Shown piece after piece: positions 17,318-26,230 of a stretch of 43,326 bases of DNA. The DNA is from Opitutus sp. GAS368 (lineage in GTDB: Bacteria > Verrucomicrobiota > Verrucomicrobiia > Opitutales > Opitutaceae): contig CAMBUJ010000006.1 of NCBI GenBank assembly GCA_945871005.1, positions 1 through 43,326 on the forward strand. The letters run 5' to 3'. Numbering within the stretch: position 1 is the first letter of the stretch; the number at the start of each line of letters is the position of its first letter. The position numbers and the translations under genes are program-made. The notes under the pieces are model-generated. The model ran no database searches and was not told the DNA's origin. It worked only from the letters and a program-made list of their open reading frames with translations.

Positions 17318-18130
17318 GTGTCCGACTCCCTCACGCTCACCCCCATCGGGTTTATCCGCACCGGCAAACAGGTGAAATTCCAGGCGCGTCACCAACCCGT
17401 CGACGGTGCCGAAGAGTGCAACGTACTCGAGCTGCTGCCGGGGGTGAATTTCGATCAGGCATTACAAGACGTGGCCGGCTTCGACCGGGTGTGGCTGCTG
17501 TGGTGGTTCCATCGTAACGAGACCTGGCGGCCGCTGGTGTTGCCCCCGCGCGGTCCCTCACGGCGCCGAGGGGTGTTTGCGACCCGCTCGCCCCATCGCC
17601 CCAACCCGCTGGGCATGACTCCGGTGCGCCTGCTCGGGGTCGAGGGTCGCCGCCTGCTCCTGGGCGCCTGCGACCTGGTGGAGGGAACCCCGGTTTTCGA
17701 CGTGAAACCCTACGTGCCAGCCTACGACGCTTTCCCTGAGGCGAAAGCCGGCTGGATCGACGAGGTAGACGCCTTGGTCAACGCACCGCCGCGCTTCACC
17801 GTTAACTTCGCCTCCCTCGCCGAGGAGCAGGCCGAGTGGCTGCGCGTTGAGCACCAGGTCGATTTCACCGCACGATTGCAGGAACTGCTTTCGCGCGACC
17901 CCACGCCGCATCGCACCCGCCGCATCCGCAAACGGCCCTCCGGCGGGTTCGAAATCGGCTGCGGCGCCTGGCGTGCCACCTTTACCGTTACAGCCGAAAT
18001 CGTGACGGTCACCGCGCTGGAAACTGGCTATCCCCTGCGGTTTTTAATCCGCGAGGGTTACGAGGCGGTGCCTGACCGTGAGGCCCAGTTGGCGTTCCTC
18101 ACCCGTTGGCCAGAGACCGCGCCCGAGTAA
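17318..18130 (+). CDS. TrmO/TsaA-family protein (tRNA t6A37 N6-methyltransferase-like)
   Basis: About 270 residues from GTG 17318 (VSDSLTLTPIGFIRTGKQVKF). An in-frame start at 17219 is possible, but the extra part is intergenic repeat. The N-terminal ~140 residues form the TrmO barrel: PIGFIRT, FDRVWLLWWFHRN, GVFATRSPHRPNPLGMTPVRLL and DLVEGTPVFDVKPYVPAYD. In E. coli TrmO uses S-adenosylmethionine to methylate threonylcarbamoyladenosine-37 of tRNA-Thr. The C-terminal half (LQELLSRDPTPHRTRR onward) matches the usual TsaA C-terminal extension. No close operon partner; the next gene converges with a 7-base gap. Confidence 0.85.
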   Translation: MSDSLTLTPIGFIRTGKQVKFQARHQPVDGAEECNVLELLPGVNFDQALQDVAGFDRVWLLWWFHRNETWRPLVLPPRGPSRRRGVFATRSPHRPNPLGMTPVRLLGVEGRRLLLGACDLVEGTPVFDVKPYVPAYDAFPEAKAGWIDEVDALVNAPPRFTVNFASLAEEQAEWLRVEHQVDFTARLQELLSRDPTPHRTRRIRKRPSGGFEIGCGAWRATFTVTAEIVTVTALETGYPLRFLIREGYEAVPDREAQLAFLTRWPETAPE

Positions 18131-18137
18131 AACGAAC

Positions 18138-19655
18138 CTACTTCCCGCGCGGCTTCAGGATCACCGGAGTCGGTACGGGAGGGGTCATCCGCCAGTACAA
18201 GCTGGCGATGGTGTTACGCCCGAGCGGAGCCAGGTTGACCAAAAAGGGCACGCTGCCCACCTCGTCGCCGCGGTTCGAAGTGAAGTTAACCCCCGACAGC
18301 GAGGGATAAACCACCCGCAACCGCTCCGCTAGGTAACGCGCCCAGACGTCGCGTTCGACCTCGGCACCACAGACGAGCGCCGCCACCCAGAGCAGACTGG
18401 CCTGCTCACGGGTCACCTGATCACCCGCACGTAACGCGCGGCGATGCCAATAACCCAACGCCTCGCGGTTGGGTTGTATCACCAGCGTGGCCGCCAGTTG
18501 GTCCCACTCGACCGGGCCAGACGCGCGATCCACCAGGGCGGAAAACTCCAACGCCGCGAGCGCCCCATAGCCCTGGCCGGCGTCGATCCAGCAGCGGGCC
18601 AGCACGCGGTCGAACTCGGGTAAAGTTTGCGCATTCACCGTCCACGCCATCTCGGCGTCGGCCGGAGCGCCGATTTTCAGCAGCAGTTGGATTTGCGGCA
18701 GCACGTAGGCGCCGGCGGTTGCGGGTGCGAGCGTATGGCGCAGGGCCAGAACCGCGCCGGCCGGATCCCCTGCGGAAAGTGCAGCCACCGCTTGCACCAG
18801 CCGCCCGGCATCCGGCCCGAGTTGGCCAACCGCCGCGTTGTTTTCCGCCACAAAGCCCGGCCCGAGTCGCCCCTGATAAAGGGCCAACAGCAGGGCGTTG
18901 ACCCATTGGGGGCGGGTGGCCTGCACCTGCGCCTGCTGCAAGCAATGCCGGGCGAGCGCGTCGTAACACCCCACGGCCAGGAGGGTATCGTGATAGGTGA
19001 CGGCGGTGCGCTCGCGTTGCCCCTCAAACCCCTCGCTCAGCAGGGCAAACAAACGGTCGGCCACGAGGTTTTCGCCGGCATAGGCGGCGTATTGGGCAAC
19101 CAACAACCGGGCGTCGTAATTATAGGGATCCAGCGCCACCGCGGTCACCATCCCTCGATAGGCCGCCGGATAATCGCGCCGTACGCACGCCAGCAGGCCC
19201 TGCCGGAGAAAATATTTGGACCGCTCCTGGGGGATTTCTCGCCATAGCCCCGGCCACGCCACCTGCGTCCAGGCTAAGGTCGTTACCCCGGTCGCGCGCA
19301 GGCCCACAAACGCCAGGGTCGCGCCCCCGAGATAGAGCAAGAGCGCGCCTCCGCCGAACACGGCCAACGCCCGGCCCCAAAACGGTCGCACGCGGCTCGC
19401 CGGCACACTGCAAAAGCCCCCGCGTCCGTCCGGCCCGGCCACGAGCAGCGGGCAGACCCGGCGAAATCGGAGCGCGACGGCCAGATCCAAACAAGCATCG
19501 CAACGCACCCCGTGGGGACCGCCGATATCACTCGGGTTTTGACAGGGCGCATTGCCGCGCCGACCACCGAGAACAAAAAGGGTTTTGCGGGTGTTCCAGT
19601 AAACGAGCGCCCACGCACACCGCACCGCGTCGGCCAAGCCGCTAAGGAGTTTCAC
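18138..19655 (-). CDS. Membrane-anchored repeat-helix protein with N-terminal cysteine cluster, function unknown
   Basis: About 505 residues if GTG 19655 is the start; the frame is open further to 19781, but that part overlaps the upstream PEP-CTERM gene. From the GTG, the N-terminal region has a possible metal site: CQNPSD, CDAC, RVCPLL and GFCSVP. One transmembrane segment follows (FGGGALLLYLGGATLAFVGL). The rest is Ala/Leu-rich helical sequence resembling TPR-type repeats (RRDYPAAYRGMVTAVALDPYNYDA, then similar helix pairs). It starts 13 bases after the PEP-CTERM gene stop, so the two are probably co-transcribed. The C-terminus is Pro-rich. No enzymatic motif was seen; a scaffold role is a guess. 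Confidence 0.65.
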   Translation of the reverse strand: MKLLSGLADAVRCAWALVYWNTRKTLFVLGGRRGNAPCQNPSDIGGPHGVRCDACLDLAVALRFRRVCPLLVAGPDGRGGFCSVPASRVRPFWGRALAVFGGGALLLYLGGATLAFVGLRATGVTTLAWTQVAWPGLWREIPQERSKYFLRQGLLACVRRDYPAAYRGMVTAVALDPYNYDARLLVAQYAAYAGENLVADRLFALLSEGFEGQRERTAVTYHDTLLAVGCYDALARHCLQQAQVQATRPQWVNALLLALYQGRLGPGFVAENNAAVGQLGPDAGRLVQAVAALSAGDPAGAVLALRHTLAPATAGAYVLPQIQLLLKIGAPADAEMAWTVNAQTLPEFDRVLARCWIDAGQGYGALAALEFSALVDRASGPVEWDQLAATLVIQPNREALGYWHRRALRAGDQVTREQASLLWVAALVCGAEVERDVWARYLAERLRVVYPSLSGVNFTSNRGDEVGSVPFLVNLAPLGRNTIASLYWRMTPPVPTPVILKPRGK

Positions 19656-19668
19656 GATCTCAGCAGGG

Positions 19669-20598
19669 TTAACCCACCCGGCCGGCAGCCCGGCGGCGGC
19701 GCCAAATAAAACCGACCAGCCCCACGGCGATAAAGCCACCCAATTGAAAAACCGCAGCCGGTTCCGGGATCGGTCCGCCACCGGGACGAATCAGGGTGGT
19801 GCCCAAGCCCAAGGAAGTGAACGACGAGGTGGACCTCCGCGTAGCGTTGGTGCTGGCGGCCCCAAACAAATCCCCATTGATGTTACCGTTGGATGTCGCG
19901 CTCGAGTCCGTGAAAGCCACGAAGTTGAGGTGGGTCAGATCATCGACCACGAAACTGGTAAAAGCTGCACCAGCATAGGCGCGAATGGCTTGCTGCAGGC
20001 TGGCATAGCTGAGGGCAAAGGTGACGACGCCAGAGGACTTGCCATACGTCGTTGCCGATAAGGCGTTGGCTGTAGTGCCTGAGCCCGCTGAGCCACCCAC
20101 CGAGCCCCATCTGAGCTCACGAGGCGAATTCGCCACGCCACCGGCGGCCGTCATTGAAGCAAACTGAACCTTCTGAGTCGCATTGTTGGCCGACAGCAGC
20201 ATGACGAAGTTAATTTCATTGGGGTTGTTCGTCAGGCCCACACCGAAACCGATCACACCGGCAAATTGATTAGAGTTCGCAGTGGTTGCCGTATCCACAC
20301 GCCACATCGCCGACTGCGTACCGGCCAGCAGGCCCGCCTGCTGGTAAATGCTCCCGGTGAAATTAACCGCCGATCCTGAGATCCCCGTATCCGTGGTCGT
20401 CGTCTCCGTCATCGGCGTGGTCGTGCCGAAGGTATTCCACGCGGTAAATGCGGAGTTGGCATCGGTCACGCTAATCGCAGCTACGTCCATCCCGCTCAGG
20501 GCGATCAGGATCAGGCCCAAGACCAAACGCCCCCCGCGCCCCCAAGCAGCGGCAACCGGACCGGTGGCACGAGGGGAGGGATGGGCGGGGCAGTTCAT
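19669..20598 (-). CDS. PEP-CTERM sorting-signal surface protein
   Basis: 309 residues. The N-terminus has a signal peptide (GRGGRLVLGLILIALSGMDVAA), the body is Ser/Thr/Asn-rich beta-type sequence, and the C-terminus carries the sorting signal: PIPEPAAV, then a transmembrane helix (FQLGGFIAVGLVGFIW) and RRRR. Such proteins are handled by exosortase and are typically found in exopolysaccharide-producing Gram-negative bacteria, including Verrucomicrobia. No exosortase gene is in this window. The repeat-helix gene follows 13 bases later on the same strand. The ligand or function of the body is unknown. Confidence 0.85.
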   Translation of the reverse strand: MNCPAHPSPRATGPVAAAWGRGGRLVLGLILIALSGMDVAAISVTDANSAFTAWNTFGTTTPMTETTTTDTGISGSAVNFTGSIYQQAGLLAGTQSAMWRVDTATTANSNQFAGVIGFGVGLTNNPNEINFVMLLSANNATQKVQFASMTAAGGVANSPRELRWGSVGGSAGSGTTANALSATTYGKSSGVVTFALSYASLQQAIRAYAGAAFTSFVVDDLTHLNFVAFTDSSATSNGNINGDLFGAASTNATRRSTSSFTSLGLGTTLIRPGGGPIPEPAAVFQLGGFIAVGLVGFIWRRRRAAGRVG

Positions 20599-20782
20599 AC
20601 GCGGGGAGTTTTGTCGGATTGGGGTAAAACGGGGCAGTTTCGTTCAGTAAAAAGCTTCAACACCAACCAACTTATGGAAGTCATGAAAAACGATTCAGCG
20701 GCCATGTCAACGGGAGGGAAGCCAGCGTCACCCGCATCCGATTTAAGCCCAAAAATACGCTCGGCGGACCGTCTTTTAACTG

Positions 20783-21721
20783 ATGCAGTCGTTCTTTTCC
20801 GCTTCCGCAACCACCGACATCAAGCCCTTTCCATCCATGTCCGAACAAACCCTCGGCGGTAAACACGAAGACAAATTCTCGCCGCCGCTCTTCATTTTCA
20901 CGGTCATCGTTTCGCTGACCAGCATTTTGGGCCTGCTTGCCTGGATTGCCCCTGGAGTTTGGCAAAGGCAACTGGCCGCGGGTGCCGGCGCCTTTACGAT
21001 CTGCTTTGTCGCCGTGCACGCGGTGGCCGGCATCTTTGAGTACTTTTTCCACCGCTACATCCTGCACTCCCCGCTCATCCCGTTCCTGAGCTACTACTAC
21101 AAGCAGCACACGCTGCACCATGCGCTTACCCACATCGGGTACCACCGCTCCAAGCAGACCAACGAGGAAGTCCCGGGCCTGATCGACAACGACCCGATCG
21201 CCCGCAACACCTTCCCCATCGAGGTGGAAAAACAACACGAGGCCTCCTACTTCCCGTGGTATACGCTGATCCTGTTTTCCCTCGGGATCACCCCGCTCTT
21301 GGTGCTCGGCCAGTGGCTGTTGCCCAACGCTCCAGTCATGCTCGCCGGTTACATCGCAGTCACCTTCTCGCTCGCGCTCTACGAACTGGTCCACGCCGTC
21401 GAACACTGGCCGCAAGACACCTGGGACCGCCTCATCGCCCACCCGCGCTACGGCCGTATGTGGCGCAAGGCCTACGCCTTCCACCTCCGCCACCACGCTG
21501 ACATCCGCTGCAACGAGGGCATTTCCGGCATTTTCGGCCTACCGTTGGTGGACTTCGCCCTCGGCACCTACGTCGATCCAGAGACCCTCTACAAACACGG
21601 TCAAAGTGTCAGCCCGGCCCAGTTCAACAGCCCGGTGCCGCGTTTCGCCTTCATTCGCTGGCTCGACCGTAAGGCCGATGAAGCGGTGAAATCCCGCCGC
21701 GCTCAGGCCCGCCAGGGCTAA
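20783..21721 (+). CDS. Fatty acid hydroxylase/sterol desaturase-superfamily membrane protein
   Basis: Up to 312 residues. The domain is a di-iron membrane oxygenase: His clusters HRYILH, HTLHHALTH, HAVEH and HLRHH are arranged among four or so hydrophobic segments (FIFTVIVSLTSILGLLAW, FTICFVAVHAVAGIFEYFF, LILFSLGITPLLVLG, MLAGYIAVTFSLALYELV). Family members hydroxylate or desaturate lipids using O2 and di-iron. The substrate here is unknown; hopanoid, sterol-like or fatty-acid lipids are possible. The start may be ATG 20837 (MSEQTLGGKHEDKF) instead of 20783, as the first 18 residues look non-conserved. A strong terminator hairpin follows at 21748-21778. Confidence 0.82.
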   Translation: MQSFFSASATTDIKPFPSMSEQTLGGKHEDKFSPPLFIFTVIVSLTSILGLLAWIAPGVWQRQLAAGAGAFTICFVAVHAVAGIFEYFFHRYILHSPLIPFLSYYYKQHTLHHALTHIGYHRSKQTNEEVPGLIDNDPIARNTFPIEVEKQHEASYFPWYTLILFSLGITPLLVLGQWLLPNAPVMLAGYIAVTFSLALYELVHAVEHWPQDTWDRLIAHPRYGRMWRKAYAFHLRHHADIRCNEGISGIFGLPLVDFALGTYVDPETLYKHGQSVSPAQFNSPVPRFAFIRWLDRKADEAVKSRRAQARQG

Positions 21722-21747
21722 AACCTCCGCCAGTCTGCCCGAGTTTC

Positions 21748-21778
21748 GCCCCCGTCGCTACACCGGCGGGGGCTTTTT
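21748..21778 (+). terminator. Rho-independent terminator after the hydroxylase gene
   Basis: A GCCCCCG/CGGGGGC stem (21748-21773) with a GC-containing loop, followed by five T residues. It separates the hydroxylase gene from purD. Confidence 0.8.
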
Positions 21779-21873
21779 GTGTCCGGCCCACCGCAACTGG
21801 GCGTATGGGTGCCCTCACCCTGCGCTAAAAATTCGTTCTCGTTCTCCGCCGCCTCCTCGTTCTCCTTTCCTGC

Positions 21874-23181
21874 GTGTCTTCCGCGTCTCCCTCCGCCTCA
21901 ACTCTTCCTAAAAACGTCCTGATCGTCGGCGCCGGTGGCCGAGAACACTCGTTAGTCAAAGCCGTCCTCGCCTCCCCCGCCCGTCCGCGGGTGATCGCCG
22001 CCCCGGGCAACGCCGGTATCGCCACCGAGGTTCCGGTCTTTGCGGTGCCCGCCGACGACGTCACCGGCCTCGTCGCCCTGGCCCAGCGCGAAAAAATCGA
22101 CTTCGTCATCGTCGGCCCCGAAGTCCCCCTTTCCCTCGGCCTAGTCGATTCCCTCGCCAAAGTCGGCATTCCCGCCTACGGCCCCAAGGCCGACGGCGCC
22201 CGCCTCGAGGCCTCCAAGGTTTTCACCAAACAGATTCTACTCAAATACGGCATTCCCACCGCCGCCTGCGGTATCTTCACCGAAATCGAACCGGCGCTGG
22301 CCTACCTGCGTTCGCGTGGCGCACCCATCGTCATCAAGGCCGACGGCCTCGCCGCCGGCAAAGGCGTGATCGTCGCCCAAACCCTCGCCGAAGCCGAGGC
22401 CGCCGCCATCGACATGCTCGCGGGCAACAAGTTTGGCGCCGCCGGTAGCCAAATCCTCGTCGAAGACTGCATGTTCGGCGAAGAAACCTCCATCCTCGTC
22501 GTCACCTCCGGCCGCGATTACGTTATCCTGCCGACATCCCAGGATCACAAACGCATCGGCGACGGCGACACCGGTCCGAACACCGGCGGCATGGGCACCT
22601 ACTCGCCCGCCGACGTGGTCACCCCCGAATTGCTCGCCCGCATCGAGCGCGAGATCGTCAAACCCTCGGTCAACGCCATCGCCGACGAGGGCATCGATTT
22701 CCGCGGCACGCTCTTCATCGGTATCATGCTCACGCCAAGCGGCCCGAGCGTTCTGGAATACAACACCCGTTTCGGCGACCCGGAAACCCAGGTCGTCCTC
22801 CCCCGTCTCGACTCCGACGTGCTCGCCCTGCTCTGGGCCGCCGCTCTGGGGAAACTCGCCGGGGTGCGCATCGCCACCAAGCCCGAGCACGCGATCTGCG
22901 TGGTCATCGCCGCCCAGGGTTACCCGGAAGCGTATCCGAAAGGCGACGTCATCCAACTCCCGGCCACCCTGCCGGCCAACGTGCAAGTGATCCACGCCGG
23001 CACGGCCCTTAATGCCGCCGGCCAAGTCGTCACCGCCGGCGGACGGGTGCTTGGTGTGACTGCGCTCGCCCCCACCCTACGTGCGGCCGCCGATGCGGCG
23101 TATGCAGTCTGCGCCCAGATCCAGTGCCCGAGTAAAGTTTACCGCCACGACATCGGCGCGAAACAACTCAACCGCCGATGA
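21874..23181 (+). CDS. purD: Phosphoribosylamine--glycine ligase (GARS)
   Basis: 435 residues from GTG 21874. This is the second committed step of purine synthesis: ATP-dependent joining of glycine to 5-phosphoribosylamine. Visible signatures are the N-terminal nucleotide-fold start KNVLIVGAGGREHSLV, APGNAGI, IGPEVPL-like VGPEVPLSLG, the ATP-grasp core (VIKADGLAAGKGVIVAQT, LVEDCMFGEETSILV, DHKRIGDGDTGPNTGGMGTYSP) and LEYNTRFGDPETQVVL. Full length. Its stop overlaps the next gene's ATG by 4 bases (23178-23181). Confidence 0.95.
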   Translation: MSSASPSASTLPKNVLIVGAGGREHSLVKAVLASPARPRVIAAPGNAGIATEVPVFAVPADDVTGLVALAQREKIDFVIVGPEVPLSLGLVDSLAKVGIPAYGPKADGARLEASKVFTKQILLKYGIPTAACGIFTEIEPALAYLRSRGAPIVIKADGLAAGKGVIVAQTLAEAEAAAIDMLAGNKFGAAGSQILVEDCMFGEETSILVVTSGRDYVILPTSQDHKRIGDGDTGPNTGGMGTYSPADVVTPELLARIEREIVKPSVNAIADEGIDFRGTLFIGIMLTPSGPSVLEYNTRFGDPETQVVLPRLDSDVLALLWAAALGKLAGVRIATKPEHAICVVIAAQGYPEAYPKGDVIQLPATLPANVQVIHAGTALNAAGQVVTAGGRVLGVTALAPTLRAAADAAYAVCAQIQCPSKVYRHDIGAKQLNRR

Positions 23182-23834
23182 ACCGTCGCGGCCGCCACCT
23201 CGGGTTAGCCGTCGTTATCCTGTGCGCGCTCGTCCTGTGCGCGCGTGGGCTGGCGGCCACCGAGCTGGCGCCCGGCCTCATTTACCTGCGTCCCACCGCC
23301 CTAGTGGAGTCGATTCGCCTGCCCAACGACACCCCGGCGGTGGTGATCGACCTGCGCCAAGTCGCCTCGGCCGACGCGGACGCGGCCAACGCCCTGCTGA
23401 GCGCAATTAAAACCGGCAGCGCCGCCCCCCACCGGCTGATCATCGCGCTGGTCGCGCCCGACACCTCAAGCGCCCTGCGCACCCGCCTCACCCAGTTACC
23501 GCGTTGCCTCACCGTGGCTCGCTCCGCCGAGGGGTTTACCACCGACATCACGGTGAACACCTCCGCCGAAGCCGACCAGATGGCCCGGGTGGCTCTGGCG
23601 GAAGGCACGGCGCCCGAAAAGCTCCTCAGCGCACCCCTTGAAAAAACCCGCTACGATGAGAGCGCCCTGATGCGCGAACACCGCGGCGAGCCTTCGCTGA
23701 AACCAAAAAAAGCCGCGGAATCGCCCAGCACCGACAAGCCGGCACCTGCCCTCGCCCCGGTCGTCGTGACCGACGCCGTGCTGCAACGCGCCGTTCACCT
23801 CTACCTCGGTTTGGTTGCCTTAAAAAAGCTTTAG
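23178..23834 (+). CDS. Exported protein of unknown function coupled to purD
   Basis: 218 residues with a clear signal peptide (RRGRHLGLAVVILCALVLCARGLAA). The mature part begins ATELAPGLIYLRP and contains alternating sheet/helix segments (AVVIDLRQVASADADAANALLSAI, HRLIIALVAPDTS) that could form a small alpha/beta domain. A Lys/Pro-rich linker follows at ~170-195 and a final hydrophobic helix ends in LYLGLVALKKL. ATGA overlap with purD makes co-translation likely, but a purine role is unlikely for an exported protein. I do not recognise the family. Confidence 0.75.
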   Translation: MNRRGRHLGLAVVILCALVLCARGLAATELAPGLIYLRPTALVESIRLPNDTPAVVIDLRQVASADADAANALLSAIKTGSAAPHRLIIALVAPDTSSALRTRLTQLPRCLTVARSAEGFTTDITVNTSAEADQMARVALAEGTAPEKLLSAPLEKTRYDESALMREHRGEPSLKPKKAAESPSTDKPAPALAPVVVTDAVLQRAVHLYLGLVALKKL

Positions 23835-23891
23835 CCCCAAGCCCGAGATTGCCTTTCCCCGCCCAAGCGATCCCTTCAACTCACCGCTAGC

Positions 23892-24380
23892 ATGGCCACC
23901 CCCGGAACCATCGTCACCGTTTGCACCGCCAACATCTGCCGTAGCCCGATGGCGGAGGCCCTCTTAAGGCACGCGCTCCGCGCCCAGCCCGAACCCCTCA
24001 AATCGTGGAAAGTCGTCTCCGCCGGCGTTGCCGCCCGCCCCGGCGAGTCCGTCTCGGGCAACTCGGTCAGCGCCCTTAAAAAAGTGGGCTTGGACATCAA
24101 AAGCCACCTCAGCCAGCCGCTGACGCGCGAGCTGGTCGACAACGCGATCGCGATTTTCTGCATGACGGAAAGCCACCGGGCGATGATCCAGGTGACAATG
24201 GATCCGGTGCCACGGAACGTTTATCTGTTTCGAGAGTTTATGCCGCGTTCGGCCGAAAAGGAAATCGGCGACCCCTACGGCGGCAATTTGGCCGAGTATG
24301 AAGCCTGTCGCGACGAGATGGTGGAAGCCATCCCCTCGCTGGTCGAGTTCCTCAAGGAACTGGCCGCCAAGAAGAAGTAA
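23892..24380 (+). CDS. Low-molecular-weight protein-tyrosine phosphatase family protein
   Basis: 162 residues. The phosphate-binding loop C-x5-R is Cys11-TANI-C-Arg17-S near the N-terminus, where it belongs in this family, and the general-acid Asp is in GDPYGG near residue 120. The fold is completed by SAGVAARPGESVSGNSVSALKK, LTRELVDNAIAIFCMTESH and a C-terminal helix. Family members dephosphorylate tyrosine (Wzb-type, controlling exopolysaccharide export), arginine (YwlE-type) or reduce arsenate. The Ile in TANICRS resembles bacterial YwlE/YwlF-type enzymes more than Wzb, but the substrate cannot be settled from sequence alone. Confidence 0.88.
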   Translation: MATPGTIVTVCTANICRSPMAEALLRHALRAQPEPLKSWKVVSAGVAARPGESVSGNSVSALKKVGLDIKSHLSQPLTRELVDNAIAIFCMTESHRAMIQVTMDPVPRNVYLFREFMPRSAEKEIGDPYGGNLAEYEACRDEMVEAIPSLVEFLKELAAKKK

Positions 24381-24488
24381 CTGCAATCGGCGCGTCCTCG
24401 GCAGGGGCGGTCCTTGCCGGCGAAAGCCGCCTGTTTTTCGGTTTGTGCCCGCGGCCATTAACCTTCCAGATCCGCCCTTTCTTTCACC

Positions 24489-25757
24489 ATGTCGATCAAC
24501 GCCACTCCGCTCCGCACCCTCGATCCCGAGATCCACTCGGCCCTCGCCTCCGAGTTTTCCCGCCAGCAGAGCCACATTGAGCTCATCGCTTCCGAAAACT
24601 TCACCTACCCGGCCGTGATGGAGGCCCAGGGCAGCGTGCTCACCAACAAATACGCCGAGGGTTACCCCGCCAAGCGCTGGTACGGCGGCTGCGAATACGT
24701 CGACAAGATCGAGCAAATCGCCATCGACCGCGCCAAACTGCTCTTCGGGGCCGAATACGCCAACGTCCAGCCCCACTCCGGCTCGCAGGCCAACACCGCC
24801 GTTTACGCCTCCGTACTCACCCCCGGCGACAAGCTGCTCGGCATGAACCTGAGCCACGGCGGTCACCTCACCCACGGCAACCCGGCTAACTTTTCCGGCA
24901 AACTCTACAACTTCGTCCAGTACGGCGTCCGCGAAGACACCGGCCTGATCGACTACGACGAACTCGCCGCGATCGCCCTGCGCGAGAAACCCAAGATGAT
25001 CACCGTGGGCGCCTCCGCCTACTCGCGCGTAATCGACTTCGCCCGCATGGGTGAAATCGCCCGCTCGGTCGGCGCCTTCCTGTTTGCCGACATCGCCCAC
25101 ATCGCCGGTCTGGTCGCCGCCGGGGTCCACCCGTCGCCCTTCCCGCACGCCGACTTTGTGACCACCACCACCCACAAGACCCTGCGCGGTCCGCGTGGCG
25201 GCCTGATTCTCGCCAAGGCCGTGCACGGCAAGGCGCTTGATTCCGCCGTGTTCCCCGGCACCCAGGGCGGCCCGCTCATGCATGTGATCGCCGCCAAGGC
25301 CGTCTGCTTCGGCGAAGCCCTCAAGCCCGAGTTCAAGACCTACGCCCAGCAGGTGGTGAAAAACTCCCAAGCCCTCGCCGCCGCGTTTGTGAAGCGCGGC
25401 TACAAGTTGGTTTCGGGCGGCTCCGACAACCACCTCTTCCTGGTCGATCTGCGCCACAACCTGCCCGAGCTGACCGCCAAGAAGGCCCAGGAGACGCTCG
25501 ATCTCGCCCACATCACGCTCAACAAAAACACCGTGCCCTTCGAGACCCGTTCGCCCTTCCAGGCCTCCGGTATCCGCGTTGGCACGCCGTCGATCACCTC
25601 GCGCGGCTTTGTGGAGTCCGACATGGACGAAGTCGCCGCCGTGATTGATTTGGTGCTCAAAGCGATCGGCACCGAAGGCGAAGCCGCCGCGCTTGAAGCC
25701 GCGAAGGCTCGCGTCGCCGTCGTGACCGCCAAGTACCCGCTGCCCTACACGCTGTAA
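24489..25757 (+). CDS. glyA: Serine hydroxymethyltransferase
   Basis: 422 residues, full length. This PLP enzyme interconverts serine and glycine with tetrahydrofolate, feeding one-carbon units to purine and methionine synthesis. Signatures are [40 protein letters not shown], the PLP lysine Lys230 in [14 protein letters not shown], and [18 protein letters not shown]. The leader at 24381-24488 contains a GC-rich imperfect hairpin but no riboswitch I can identify. It is close to purD, consistent with a loose glycine/purine grouping. A 13-bp perfect hairpin follows at 25798-25837. Confidence 0.97.
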   Translation: MSINATPLRTLDPEIHSALASEFSRQQSHIELIASENFTYPAVMEAQGSVLTNKYAEGYPAKRWYGGCEYVDKIEQIAIDRAKLLFGAEYANVQPHSGSQANTAVYASVLTPGDKLLGMNLSHGGHLTHGNPANFSGKLYNFVQYGVREDTGLIDYDELAAIALREKPKMITVGASAYSRVIDFARMGEIARSVGAFLFADIAHIAGLVAAGVHPSPFPHADFVTTTTHKTLRGPRGGLILAKAVHGKALDSAVFPGTQGGPLMHVIAAKAVCFGEALKPEFKTYAQQVVKNSQALAAAFVKRGYKLVSGGSDNHLFLVDLRHNLPELTAKKAQETLDLAHITLNKNTVPFETRSPFQASGIRVGTPSITSRGFVESDMDEVAAVIDLVLKAIGTEGEAAALEAAKARVAVVTAKYPLPYTL

Positions 25758-25797
25758 TTCAGCGAGGGCGCATCCCTGTTGATGGACTGCGCGCCCT

Positions 25798-25864
25798 GTG
25801 GCCCACCGCGTGAGCTTGGGTTTGCGCGGTGGGCCACTAAGAAATCAAGACGCCGGATTTCTTA
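25798..25864. terminator. Two consecutive hairpins after glyA
   Basis: A 13-base perfect stem GTGGCCCACCGCG / CGCGGTGGGCCAC at 25798-25837 is followed at once by a 9-base stem TAAGAAATC / GATTTCTTA at 25838-25864. No long T-run follows the first, so it may stop transcription only weakly. The two perfect stems back to back are striking. Confidence 0.6.
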
Positions 25865-26230
25865 ACCACGAAGACGCTCCGAAGGAACGCCCGATTAGGG
25901 AATCGACTCCGTCTTCCCGCTACGCGCTCCGGAGTACGCGGAACTCCGCACTCCGAACGTAGCGGGAGCGCGGAGCGCTTTTGATCCGAGACCGGAGGTT
26001 CTTCGACCGTTCCAGCGGATGGGTAATCCATTGGGCCTCGTTGCGACTGCGGCACCCGCTCCCAATCTCCGGGTTGCGGCTCGTCACCGGATCTTAACAA
26101 ACAAAACCCGCTCTTAAGAAGCAGGTTGGATTACCGACCCGATTTAGTCTTCTCCGTTAGCGATAATCAGCGCAGCCATACCCACGACCAAACTGCTTGG
26201 TTAGTCCAACCACTCCGATCATTAAACCAT
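25865..26230. other. Gene-free stretch between glyA and the subtilase-like gene
   Basis: About 365 bases without a supported gene. It contains an inverted repeat CCCGCTACG (25916-25924) / CGTAGCGGG (25958-25966) with a partly repetitive loop (CTCCGGAGTACGCGGAACTC). This is followed by AGCGCGGAGCGCTTTTGATC, which resembles AGCGCGGAGCGATTTCGATC at about 35416. The rest is unremarkable and should hold the promoter of the next gene. Confidence 0.5.

Noticed and set aside
24381-24488. Possible riboswitch in the glyA leader
   Set aside because: There is a GC-rich imperfect hairpin, but I could not match it to a glycine, SAM, or tetrahydrofolate riboswitch consensus.
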